DNA of 6,715 nucleotides, taken from positions 1-6,715 of the forward strand of contig JAGVPN010000487.1 of the NCBI GenBank assembly GCA_020052215.1, read 5' to 3'. The notes beneath the pieces were generated by a model. That model had not been told where the DNA came from, ran no database searches, and worked only from the letters and a program-made list of their open reading frames with translations. Positions 1 through 6,551 of this stretch are shown here, in pieces; the first letter of the stretch is position 1, and each line of letters begins with the position of its first letter. The DNA comes from Syntrophobacterales bacterium (GTDB taxonomy: Bacteria > Desulfobacterota > Desulfobaccia > Desulfobaccales > 0-14-0-80-60-11). The translations under genes and the position numbers were made by a program.

Positions 1-52
1 GGGCATTGCCCGCCGATCCCGATGATTAATTGGTGCGTAAGACGCACCCTAC
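1..52. repeat. Paired small palindromes, probable dispersed intergenic repeat
   Basis: Two perfect inverted repeats lie close together downstream of the FmdE gene. Positions 1-11 read GGGCA-T-TGCCC and may continue beyond the window edge. Positions 32-48 read GGTGCGT-AAG-ACGCACC, a 7-bp stem with a 3-base loop, followed by CTACG. The minus-strand reading CGTAGGGTGCGT...ACGCACC resembles a palindrome type commonly scattered between genes in bacterial genomes. That resemblance is from memory, not a search. No T-run directly follows either stem on either strand, so I do not call it an intrinsic terminator, although it could still slow polymerase or protect the 3' end of the FmdE transcript. Confidence 0.5.
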
Positions 53-127
53 GAAAAACTTTGCAAAGCGGAAGGGCAAAAGGCGAATGCGCCGGGACCT
101 CCGCCCGGGCAAGCGACGGCGCCAGCC

Positions 128-835
128 TCAAATTTCCCGGCTGCAGCCGATCCCCTGGCCGGTGAGGAGATAATATTCCTCCCCGGCGCAGGCCAGGCAG
201 ACCTTCTGGCCGGCCTGCACCCTGATGCGGGACTCCATCACCCCCTCACCGCAGCGTTCGCAGACCTCCGTGGCCAAAATCCGGGCAAAGGCCGGCAGCT
301 GGATGGTGCAAGTCTCCATCAGGAACTGCTCGGAGAGGTCCACTTCTTCCAACTCCCGCCGGGCCACCGCTTCCCACAGGTGGTGGAAGCGGTGGAGGTC
401 CTCCGGAGTCCCCTGGCGCTGCACCACCACTTTCTCGAACAACGGTCCCGCGGCGGGGTAGCGGGCAAACAGGCGCTCCCGGAAGTTGGCAGGCACCACC
501 AGGCGCACCGCGGCCCCGTCCTGGCGCCGGGCCACGGTGACCGCGGTTTTGCCCAGGTCTTTATAAATCAAGGCGTTGTTGCCGAAGGTGCAGCCGGTGA
601 CCACCTGGATGCCGTCGGTGAAGCAGTTGTTGCACTCCACGATGGCCACCACCTCCTCCATGCCGGTGTTCTCCTGGTCCAGGTAGTCCATGGCGTACTG
701 CCCGGCCTTGACCCCCAGGGCCAGAAGGGGGCAGCGGTGCCCGTGGATGGTCTCGGCGTGGCGCAACAACCCTTCCAGGTCGCGGCTGCGAATCATGGTT
801 TCTACGGCCTGGCGGGCCGAGGCGTGTTCGTGCAT
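128..835 (-). CDS. FmdE-family protein with C-terminal zinc ribbon
   Basis: A 235-residue cytoplasmic protein without signal peptide or membrane segment. The N-terminal two thirds match the FmdE fold named after formylmethanofuran dehydrogenase subunit E. Visible hallmarks are HGHRCP at residues 31-36 followed by a small-residue helix (LALGVKAG), then VECNNC at 66-71, DGIQ at 74-77 and TGCTFGNNAL at 80-89. His and Cys residues of these blocks probably bind a metal near a conserved pocket. The C-terminus carries a CxxC...CxxC zinc ribbon (Cys192, Cys195, Cys213, Cys216), as in many longer FmdE proteins. The family occurs widely in anaerobes, including ones without methanogenesis genes, and its biochemical role is not settled; links to molybdenum/tungsten enzymes are suggested mainly by neighbourhood. 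No dehydrogenase subunits are visible here, so no pathway can be assigned. The ATG is supported by an AGGAGG sequence 10 bases upstream. Domain assignment is firm; function is open. Confidence 0.9.
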   Translation of the reverse strand: MHEHASARQAVETMIRSRDLEGLLRHAETIHGHRCPLLALGVKAGQYAMDYLDQENTGMEEVVAIVECNNCFTDGIQVVTGCTFGNNALIYKDLGKTAVTVARRQDGAAVRLVVPANFRERLFARYPAAGPLFEKVVVQRQGTPEDLHRFHHLWEAVARRELEEVDLSEQFLMETCTIQLPAFARILATEVCERCGEGVMESRIRVQAGQKVCLACAGEEYYLLTGQGIGCSREI

Positions 836-1060
836 GCTGACAAATCCTCCTGCTTGGCTTCGCCTTGAATGAGCTCCTCGGGCGCGGGTTGCTCCAAGAC
901 CCGAGGCGCGGTGGTTTCGGCCTCACTCAGGTGATTTTATTTACTACAAATTCTCGTTTTTGTCGATGCATTCGGCAAAACCTTTTTGGTTTGTGACCTG
1001 GGCCGATTGTTGTTAATTAGGTCCCCCCTACAAAAATTGTCCATGGAGCGCTAATCGGAA
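836..1060 (-). other. Intergenic region upstream of the FmdE gene
   Basis: A 225-base gap between the stop of the second permease and the FmdE start. The upstream half (about 931-1060) is AT-rich and the half next to FmdE (836-930) is GC-rich. A weak sigma-70-like pair is visible on the minus strand: TCGACA (961-966) and TAAATA (938-943) with a 17-base spacer. The -35 element matches the consensus at five of six positions, the -10 at only three, so this is a guess. A short imperfect inverted repeat (AAACC...GGTTT on the minus strand, near 979-991) lies just upstream. I see no convincing intrinsic terminator for the permease transcript, so read-through into FmdE is possible. Confidence 0.3.
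846..851 (-). promoter_or_regulatory. Strong Shine-Dalgarno site of the FmdE gene
   Basis: On the minus strand the bases read AGGAGG, a perfect anti-16S match, separated from the ATG at 835 by 10 bases. This fixes the start of the FmdE gene and indicates efficient independent initiation. The two permease genes show no comparable site. Confidence 0.85.
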
Positions 1061-2227
1061 TTAAGCCGCGCGCAGGGCCTCCAGCAGCGGCAGGCGAGCC
1101 GCCTTGAGGGAGGGCAGGAAGCCTCCCACCAGGCCCATGCCCACGCCGAAGAGCAGGCTTTTGACGATGATTCCCGGGGTCAGGGCGAACTTGAAGGTGA
1201 TTTCGGCGAAGCTGGACCAGTTGATGGTGGAGAGCGTCAAGAGGTTCAGGAAGGCGGCCGGCGCCAGCCCCAGGAGCCACCCCAGGAACCCTAAAAACAT
1301 GGATTCCAGCAGGAAGGCGGCCAGGATGTGATGCCGTTTGAACCCCAGGGCCCTCAGCGTCCCGATCTCGGAGACCCGGGCCCCCACCTGGGCGTACATG
1401 GTGACCATGGCCCCCAGGATGGCCCCCAGGCCGAAGATCCCGGTGAGCACCAGCCCCAGGATACGGATGAAGGTGGCCAGACGCCGGGACTGGTTTTCAT
1501 AGAATTCCACTTCCCGGAGCACCTGCACCGGCAGGCGGGGGTCGCTCTCCAGGCGGGCCTTGAGCGCCTCGAAGGCCGCGGGGTCCCGGAGGCGCAGGAT
1601 CACCGACGAGAAGACCGGGCGCCGGAACGCGGCCAGCAGGGTCTCCACGTCCCCCCAGAGCTCCGAGGCAAAGCCGGTGTTGCCCGCGTCCATGACGCCC
1701 ACCACCCGCCACTGGCGCATGGCGAACCGCAGGGTCTCTCCCAGCCCGGCCCCCTCAAAGCGCCGGGCGATCTGAGCCCCGGCCACGATCTCGGTGGACC
1801 CGGGCTTCAGAAATCGCCCGGCGCTGAGGCGCACCTCCCGGCGCAGTTCCGGGGACACCGGCTGCACCCCCCGGATGATGACGTTGGCCGGGTTGCCGCT
1901 GCCCCGCTTGCGCAGGTTGATGAGCACGATGGCCTCGTCCGCCACCAGGCGGCGCCCCTCCTTACCCAGGGCCACTTCCGGTTGGGCCCCGATAATTCCG
2001 GCCTGGGTGCGGTCGATGGCGCTCTGCACCTCGGATTCGGACCCGGCCCGAAGCACCACCACGTTGTCAAAGGAGCCGGTGGCCACCAGGGTGCGGCGTA
2101 AGCCCTCGGAGAGCATGAGCACCGCGGCAAAGACGAAAACCACCAACGCCATACCTGCGGCGGTGAGAAAGGTGGTAAGCCGCCGGGCCAGGAGGTTACG
2201 GTAGCTGTAAGAGATGGGGATTGGCAT
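1061..2227 (-). CDS. ABC transporter permease, FtsX/MacB type (second in order)
   Basis: A 388-residue inner-membrane protein with the four-helix FtsX-like permease architecture. A basic N-terminus (SYRNLLARRLTT) precedes TM1 at about residues 20-40. A large periplasmic domain follows at about 42-250, of the MacB periplasmic core type (beta-rich, with FEGAGLGETL and WRVVGVMDAG segments). TM2 is at about 252-278, TM3 at about 303-327 and TM4 at about 352-374. The cytoplasmic loop after TM2 contains SEIGTLRALGFKRHHIL, the typical coupling-helix motif that contacts the ATPase, and the C-terminus ends in the usual AARLPLLEALR. Such proteins dimerise and pair with a LolD/MacB-like ATPase to move lipoproteins, lipids, peptides or drugs out of the inner membrane, or to transmit mechanical force. 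The substrate cannot be read from sequence. A TTG immediately before the ATG at 2227 would add one residue; ATG is preferred. No clear Shine-Dalgarno is visible, and the gene lies 58 bases after the autotransporter stop, suggesting translation from a shared transcript. Confidence 0.9.
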   Translation of the reverse strand: MPIPISYSYRNLLARRLTTFLTAAGMALVVFVFAAVLMLSEGLRRTLVATGSFDNVVVLRAGSESEVQSAIDRTQAGIIGAQPEVALGKEGRRLVADEAIVLINLRKRGSGNPANVIIRGVQPVSPELRREVRLSAGRFLKPGSTEIVAGAQIARRFEGAGLGETLRFAMRQWRVVGVMDAGNTGFASELWGDVETLLAAFRRPVFSSVILRLRDPAAFEALKARLESDPRLPVQVLREVEFYENQSRRLATFIRILGLVLTGIFGLGAILGAMVTMYAQVGARVSEIGTLRALGFKRHHILAAFLLESMFLGFLGWLLGLAPAAFLNLLTLSTINWSSFAEITFKFALTPGIIVKSLLFGVGMGLVGGFLPSLKAARLPLLEALRAA

Positions 2228-2285
2228 CAAGGATCATCGGAGAGATGTATTAGCGATCTGCTGATATGGAGCAGTTATCTGCAAA

Positions 2286-5180
2286 TCAAAATTCCCGGCG
2301 CAGCCCGGCATTGATATATTGGGTGGCAGAGTTGGCCCGGCCCACCTCGGCGTTGTAGTTGATCTGGGCGTACAGATTTTTCTTCAGCCCCACGGTGACG
2401 TTGGCTCCCACCACCGCAAAGTTGCGCTTGGCCGCGTCGGTCCGGAAGTTGAAGGTGCTGCTCCCCTGGCTGAGGCTGGCGTTGAGGCCCCGGCTGCCGT
2501 TGGCGAACTCGTGTTGATAGAAGGCGTAGCCCTGGGGCGCCACTTTGACCGACCCTACTTTGAGGGGGATGGTAACTCGCCCGCCTAGGCCGGTTTGCAG
2601 AGAATTGGCGCTCTGGGCGGCGACCTTCAGGTTAAGGGCCCCGGCCCCCTGCTCCGTAAATCCGCCTACCCACAGGGCGGAATAGGCCAGGGTCGCCGCA
2701 GGGGTCAGGATAAACCGGCTCAGCCTGAGGTCATAGCCCGTCTCCCCATAGAGGTTGAACTGGTGGCCGGTGGTGGAACTCGAGGTGGTGCGGGCCAGGC
2801 CGCCGAAATTGATCCCCCGCTTCAGGTCGTAGAGGTTGAGGGCGTAGCCGACGGAGCCGTAAGCATAGAGAGAGCCGGGGAAAAAGGCCGCATAGGCGTT
2901 GAAGGGCACGGTATTGGCGTTGACCTTGCCCCCGGAGCCGTGAAAGCTAGAACTGATGTTGCTGTAGCCGGTGGATAATCCCACCAGGAGATTGTTTCGC
3001 AGCCGGTAGTCAGCCCCGATGGTAAGGCCGCCCAGGGTGAAGTTATAGCCCGTCTGGTTCACCGAGGTCTTTTGGTTGCCGAAGGCGGCTCCCCCATCCG
3101 CAAAGAGGCCCCAGCGGCTCTCCGGCGCCTTAAACTCTTTCCGGGCGCTGAACAGGTTGGAGAGGCTGGCGCCGTTGTAGGCCAGCATCATACCCTCAAG
3201 TTGTGAATAATTGAATCTGAGGCCCCCGGAGTTGAGACCGCCGCCTCCGCCGCTCTCCCCCTGGACAAACCGGAGGTTGGTGGTCCGGGTGGCCAGAAGG
3301 CGCGTCTGGAAGGTGGCCGCAACCAAACCTAAGTTGGCCAATGCCCCGGCCTTCTCCGGGGAAATCTGCTTGAAAGCGTCCTGGACATTGGCGGCGGCGG
3401 GGAGGTTGTCGATCGCGTTCATCACCGTGTCCAGATCACCGGAGGTGGCGCCGGCCAGGCCGTTGAGCATAGTCCCCACTGCCTGCTGGTTTGAATTCAG
3501 ACCCAGGCTTGAGTTGGTGTAGTTGCGCTGGACCCAGAGGTCGACGCTGGCGGGGTTATAGCGCGCCTGCCAGAACAGGGTGGGGCTGATTTGCTGGTTG
3601 AGGATGGTGCTGAAGACGCCGGTTATGCCGCCGGTGGCCGTAATCACGCCGGGGAACACCTGGTTGCCCCGAGGCCGATACCCCCCCAGCAGCGCCGGGG
3701 CCACGGCGCCGGCCAGGCTGGCGGAGCCAGGCGCACCGCTGACTGCGATCCGGTCATAGCTGGTGGCGGAGGCCACCTCCACCGCCAGAGTACCACTGGG
3801 CAATTGGGCGTAACTGCCTACGACGTTTAAGGTTCCGGGAGAATTACCCGGATTAACGATGCCGGAATTGGCAAGGGCGCCGATTACCGTACCGGTTCCA
3901 CTCAGGAGTCCTCCTGATTCCACGGTCACCCCTGCAACTTTGCCGGTATCATCCAAGTTGGCCTGGGCTCCCGATTGCACCGTGACCGGGGCGCTGGAAT
4001 AGTCTCCTTGAACATGGATCCTGCCTTCAGACACCGTAATGGTGCTGGAGTAGGCGGTCGTCCCGGAAGTGAGCGTGAGGGTGCCGCTGCCCGTCTTGGT
4101 TAGGTTGATGCCCGCATAATAAGTGGTCAGGGTGGCGGGGTCTATAGACTGGTTGGCGTTGTTGGCTCCAAAGTTCCTGGAGGTGAGGGTATAGGAATAC
4201 GTTTCAAAAGCGGACCAGGTATTCGTAGTTGAATTATAGATATAATAAACCGCGGTAATTTTATTGCCGTCCACCGTCACCAGGGTGTAGCCATAGTTAG
4301 TCTCTTGATTACTTTCTCTGATAACCCGGCTATCGGGATATTTTCCATCCCAGGGGACCAATGGGGCTCCTCCGGTCCCAACTACTATCTGTTGGATCTC
4401 CGGCCCCCCATCAATGGAGATTTTGGCTCGGTTATAGAGATGGGTGTGTCCGGCGAAATAGATGTTGACGCTGGAGTCGCCCAGGCTTTTCCAGAAGGTG
4501 TCCCGCTGGGCCGGATGTTCCGCCAGGGTGGTTTGACCAAGGACGGCAAAGGCCGGATAATGCCCATAGACAAAGGTGAAGGGAAGGACATTAGCCTTCA
4601 GCTGCTCATTGAGCCAGGGCTGGTTAACTTGGTACCAACTGGTGGCATAAGACTGTTCGAGGCCGATGATTAAGACATTCTGATTGGAGAAGCTATAGCT
4701 CATACCCACTTCGTTGGTGGGGCCGTTTCTAGGTATTTGGGTCAGGACATTCGCGATGTTATCCATCCAGTGCTTAGCGTAATAGGTGCCGGGAGTGTTA
4801 TCGTCCCCATAGGTCTCATGGTTGCCCCGGACGGGGTAGGAGATGTCCAAGATGTTCAAGCCGGGAGTCGTCGTCATGGCGTCCTTCCAGTGGGTATATT
4901 GATCCGCCAAAGGGATCCCGCCCTGACTGTTGACTCCATGAATCTGATCACCCGCGCACAGAACGAACGCAATGTTTTTACTGACAATTTTACTGGCAAT
5001 CTCCGCGGCCATTTTCTCCACAATGTCCTTATTAATTCCATAGGTGCCCTCGTCGCGTTGATCGCCAAAAACCGCGAAGGACCAAGGTGCTGCTTTTACT
5101 ATAGTTGGATATCCCCCCCAGCCCAGCAGGGCCGTGAGCACAATGGCGCAAAGGGTGTGGAAGCGATGGTTTGGGTTCAT
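2286..5180 (-). CDS. Surface metallophosphoesterase-autotransporter fusion
   Basis: A 964-residue exported protein, type Va (autotransporter) secretion. Residues 1-30 form a signal peptide (basic start, hydrophobic core, probable cleavage after VKA). Residues about 33-320 are a calcineurin-like metallophosphoesterase with all metal-binding blocks in order: GDQR (39-42), GDQIH (77-81), GNHE (119-122), YGHYP (205-209) and GHTH (244-247). GHTHLYNR, the WL segment near 189 and the VVGTGG strand near 267 recall purple-acid-phosphatase-like enzymes, though the first block has D-x-R and the second ends in His, not Tyr. Residues about 355-470 are glycine/serine/threonine-rich beta-helical repeats (LTKTGSGTLTL, GLLSGTGTV, NPGNSPGTL) typical of passenger-associated repeats. 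A helical stretch (580-635, with QISPEK) and a glycine-rich linker (641-653) precede the barrel at about 685-964, which ends in the outer-membrane signature Phe. The mature protein has one Cys (Cys75), usual for such passengers. It should hydrolyse a phosphomono- or diester on the cell surface; the substrate is unknown. AAGGA lies 9 bases before the ATG. Confidence 0.9.
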   Translation of the reverse strand: MNPNHRFHTLCAIVLTALLGWGGYPTIVKAAPWSFAVFGDQRDEGTYGINKDIVEKMAAEIASKIVSKNIAFVLCAGDQIHGVNSQGGIPLADQYTHWKDAMTTTPGLNILDISYPVRGNHETYGDDNTPGTYYAKHWMDNIANVLTQIPRNGPTNEVGMSYSFSNQNVLIIGLEQSYATSWYQVNQPWLNEQLKANVLPFTFVYGHYPAFAVLGQTTLAEHPAQRDTFWKSLGDSSVNIYFAGHTHLYNRAKISIDGGPEIQQIVVGTGGAPLVPWDGKYPDSRVIRESNQETNYGYTLVTVDGNKITAVYYIYNSTTNTWSAFETYSYTLTSRNFGANNANQSIDPATLTTYYAGINLTKTGSGTLTLTSGTTAYSSTITVSEGRIHVQGDYSSAPVTVQSGAQANLDDTGKVAGVTVESGGLLSGTGTVIGALANSGIVNPGNSPGTLNVVGSYAQLPSGTLAVEVASATSYDRIAVSGAPGSASLAGAVAPALLGGYRPRGNQVFPGVITATGGITGVFSTILNQQISPTLFWQARYNPASVDLWVQRNYTNSSLGLNSNQQAVGTMLNGLAGATSGDLDTVMNAIDNLPAAANVQDAFKQISPEKAGALANLGLVAATFQTRLLATRTTNLRFVQGESGGGGGLNSGGLRFNYSQLEGMMLAYNGASLSNLFSARKEFKAPESRWGLFADGGAAFGNQKTSVNQTGYNFTLGGLTIGADYRLRNNLLVGLSTGYSNISSSFHGSGGKVNANTVPFNAYAAFFPGSLYAYGSVGYALNLYDLKRGINFGGLARTTSSSTTGHQFNLYGETGYDLRLSRFILTPAATLAYSALWVGGFTEQGAGALNLKVAAQSANSLQTGLGGRVTIPLKVGSVKVAPQGYAFYQHEFANGSRGLNASLSQGSSTFNFRTDAAKRNFAVVGANVTVGLKKNLYAQINYNAEVGRANSATQYINAGLRREF

Positions 5181-5254
5181 GGTTAGGTATCCTTACTCGG
5201 ATCCTCTTTTGATGATAGCTTACCATTAACAATCATAAAATTTCATTAAAAGAT
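5181..5254 (-). promoter_or_regulatory. AT-rich leader of the autotransporter gene, with ribosome binding site
   Basis: This 74-base gap is strongly AT-rich compared with the flanking permease gene. On the minus strand AAGGA (5190-5194) lies 9 bases before the ATG and is a good Shine-Dalgarno site. Further upstream there are -10-like hexamers, TATGAT and TATCAT (5212-5217), each one base off TATAAT, but neither has a convincing -35 partner at 16-18 bases. The gene may therefore have its own promoter or may depend on the upstream permease transcript. No terminator hairpin separates the two genes. Confidence 0.4.
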
Positions 5255-6406
5255 TTACCCCACTTTTCTGAGCGCCGAGGCGATCTGGACCCGGGCGGCC
5301 TGCCAGGCCGGGATGATGCCGGCCAGGAGGCCAACGGCCAGGGAGACGGCCAGGCCCAGGGCCATGGTCATCCGGGTGACGATCAGCCCCGGGAAATACT
5401 GCACCACTTCCGGGGGGAAAATTTTTACTGCCGGGAAGCTCAAGGCCAGTCCCAGCAGGCCCCCCATCAGGGAGAGGATGAGTGATTCTCCCAGGATAAG
5501 GCCCGCCAGGTGGTGGGCCTTGAAACCCATGGTCTTGAGCGCGGCGTATTCCCCCAGACGTTCCCGGGCGTTCATGGCCATGGTGTTGGCCAGGACCCCC
5601 AGGATCACCCCGATAACCATCCAGGACACCACCTGAATAGCCACCAGGATGGCTGAGGTCATTTCCACGAAGCTCATCTGGAAGGCGGCTTCGGTCTCGG
5701 TGAGGGTCTCGGCCAGGGAGTTTTTGAAGGAAGCGTCGATCCTGGCGGACACCGGCGCCGCCAGGTCCGGCCGGGCCACCTGGACCAGGAACCAGCCCAC
5801 CTTGTCGGCCATCTCCGGGGCGACTTTCTTCAAGGTCTCGTTGAGATAATCCCAGTGGAACAACAGCTGGGTCTCATCGGTGTTGGCGTCTCGGCCCTTA
5901 TAAATAGCCCGGAGCACCAGGCGGTATTCCCCGGGGAAATAGGTGCCTTTGAGGACAATGGCGTCCCCCAGGGCCCAGCCATAGCGGTCCGCCAGTTTGC
6001 GCCCGGCCAGGCAGCCCCGGCGGTCTTGCGCCAGGGCCAGCTTCTGGGGTTCGGGAATGATGAACTCCGGGAAAGCCTTGAGGATGCCGGGGAGCGAGGT
6101 CGCGAACTGAGGGAAGAAGTGCTTTTTGTCAATGTAGATGCCTTCAAACCAATAAGAATAACCCACGCTGGCGACTCCGGGCACGGCCTGGATCTTGGGA
6201 AGATAGGCCAGGGGCAGGGGGAACATCAGGGACACGGAGTTCCGGGTCACCAGGCGCACCGGGGAGGAGGCGTCCACCCCGGCGTACCAGGCGGCCACCA
6301 CGGTGCGCAGCAGACAAAAGGCCAACACCGCCACCGCCATCCCCAGGGTTGTAAGGGCGGCCCGCAACGGGTGCCGGATGGTATTACGCCAGGTAAGTTT
6401 GAGCAC
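5255..6406 (-). CDS. ABC transporter permease, FtsX/MacB type (first in order)
   Basis: A 383-residue inner-membrane protein if started at the GTG at 6406, giving MLKLTWRNTIRHPLRAAL, the standard beginning of this family. TM1 is at about residues 15-40, then a periplasmic domain of about 205 residues. TM2 is at about 249-276, and the coupling motif RERLGEYAALKTMGFKAHHL follows at 281-300. TM3 is at about 299-324 and TM4 at about 345-368, with a C-terminal IPAWQAARVQIASALR. It shares the layout and the xxEyaaLrtlGFK-type loop of the permease at 1061-2227 but differs strongly in the periplasmic domain, so the two look like complementary halves of a heterodimer rather than a recent duplication. 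An ATPase partner is expected but not visible in the window. The frame stays open upstream to TTG codons at 6460 and 6502; those extra 32 residues read through a hairpin and a tandem repeat and look non-coding. No clear Shine-Dalgarno precedes the GTG, so the exact start is uncertain. Confidence 0.88.
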   Translation of the reverse strand: MLKLTWRNTIRHPLRAALTTLGMAVAVLAFCLLRTVVAAWYAGVDASSPVRLVTRNSVSLMFPLPLAYLPKIQAVPGVASVGYSYWFEGIYIDKKHFFPQFATSLPGILKAFPEFIIPEPQKLALAQDRRGCLAGRKLADRYGWALGDAIVLKGTYFPGEYRLVLRAIYKGRDANTDETQLLFHWDYLNETLKKVAPEMADKVGWFLVQVARPDLAAPVSARIDASFKNSLAETLTETEAAFQMSFVEMTSAILVAIQVVSWMVIGVILGVLANTMAMNARERLGEYAALKTMGFKAHHLAGLILGESLILSLMGGLLGLALSFPAVKIFPPEVVQYFPGLIVTRMTMALGLAVSLAVGLLAGIIPAWQAARVQIASALRKVG

Positions 6407-6415
6407 GGGTTTTAA

Positions 6416-6456
6416 GTTCTGGGTTCTGGATTTTTTGCCCCAGGCTTTCGGCCTGG
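6416..6456. repeat. Tandem heptamer plus leader hairpin
   Basis: GTTCTGG occurs twice in perfect tandem at 6416-6429 (minus strand CCAGAAC CCAGAAC). Beside it, CCAGGC (6440-6445) and GCCTGG (6451-6456) form a 6-bp stem with a 5-base loop. The core CAGGC...GCCTG recurs in both arms of the palindromic repeat at the right end of the window. In the minus-strand transcript the hairpin would lie 34 bases before the GTG start and is followed by an A-run, not a U-run, so it is not a terminator. Confidence 0.45.
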
Positions 6457-6532
6457 CCAAGAGATAGTGCTTAGTTGCATAAATAACCGCTCGATAAAAC
6501 AAGCATTGTAGCCATAACCGGGTATTTAAAGT

Positions 6533-6551
6533 CCCCCTTTGCTAAAGGGGG
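6533..6551. repeat. C5T3/A3G5 hairpin repeat
   Basis: CCCCCTTT (6533-6540), loop GCT, AAAGGGGG (6544-6551) is a perfect 8-bp inverted repeat. It is followed by a second run, TTAGGGGGGATT, that could pair alternatively with the same C-run. From memory, palindromes with this CCCCCTTT...AAAGGGGG core are dispersed between genes in many unrelated bacteria. The copy number in this genome cannot be judged from one window. Confidence 0.55.

Noticed and set aside
53..127. Possible terminator after FmdE: CCGGG/CCCGG stem on the minus strand and a CTTTGCAAAG palindrome followed by TTTTT
   Set aside because: The first stem is 5 bp with the T-run too far away; the second has almost no loop. Neither is convincing as an intrinsic terminator.
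380..868. Plus-strand open frames opposite the FmdE gene
   Set aside because: The opposite strand encodes a well-formed FmdE protein with conserved Cys/His motifs and a strong Shine-Dalgarno site.
1328..2101. A 257-codon open frame on the plus strand opposite the second permease
   Set aside because: Its translation is rich in Pro, Gly, His and Gln without domain-like pattern, as expected for the antisense of a GC-rich gene. The minus-strand frame is a clear FtsX-type permease.
2231..2285. Short inverted repeats (CTGCT...AGCAG and GCAG...CTGC on the minus strand) after the autotransporter stop
   Set aside because: Stems of only 4-5 bp with no following T-run; not enough for an intrinsic terminator.
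5145..5180. Lipoprotein signal at Cys11 of the autotransporter
   Set aside because: The residues before Cys11 (FHTL) do not form a lipobox, and the hydrophobic core lies after the Cys; a standard signal peptidase I site after residue 30 fits better.
5855..6415. A 186-codon open frame on the plus strand opposite the first permease
   Set aside because: Gly/His/Gln-rich shadow of the permease frame with no ribosome binding site and no recognisable family.
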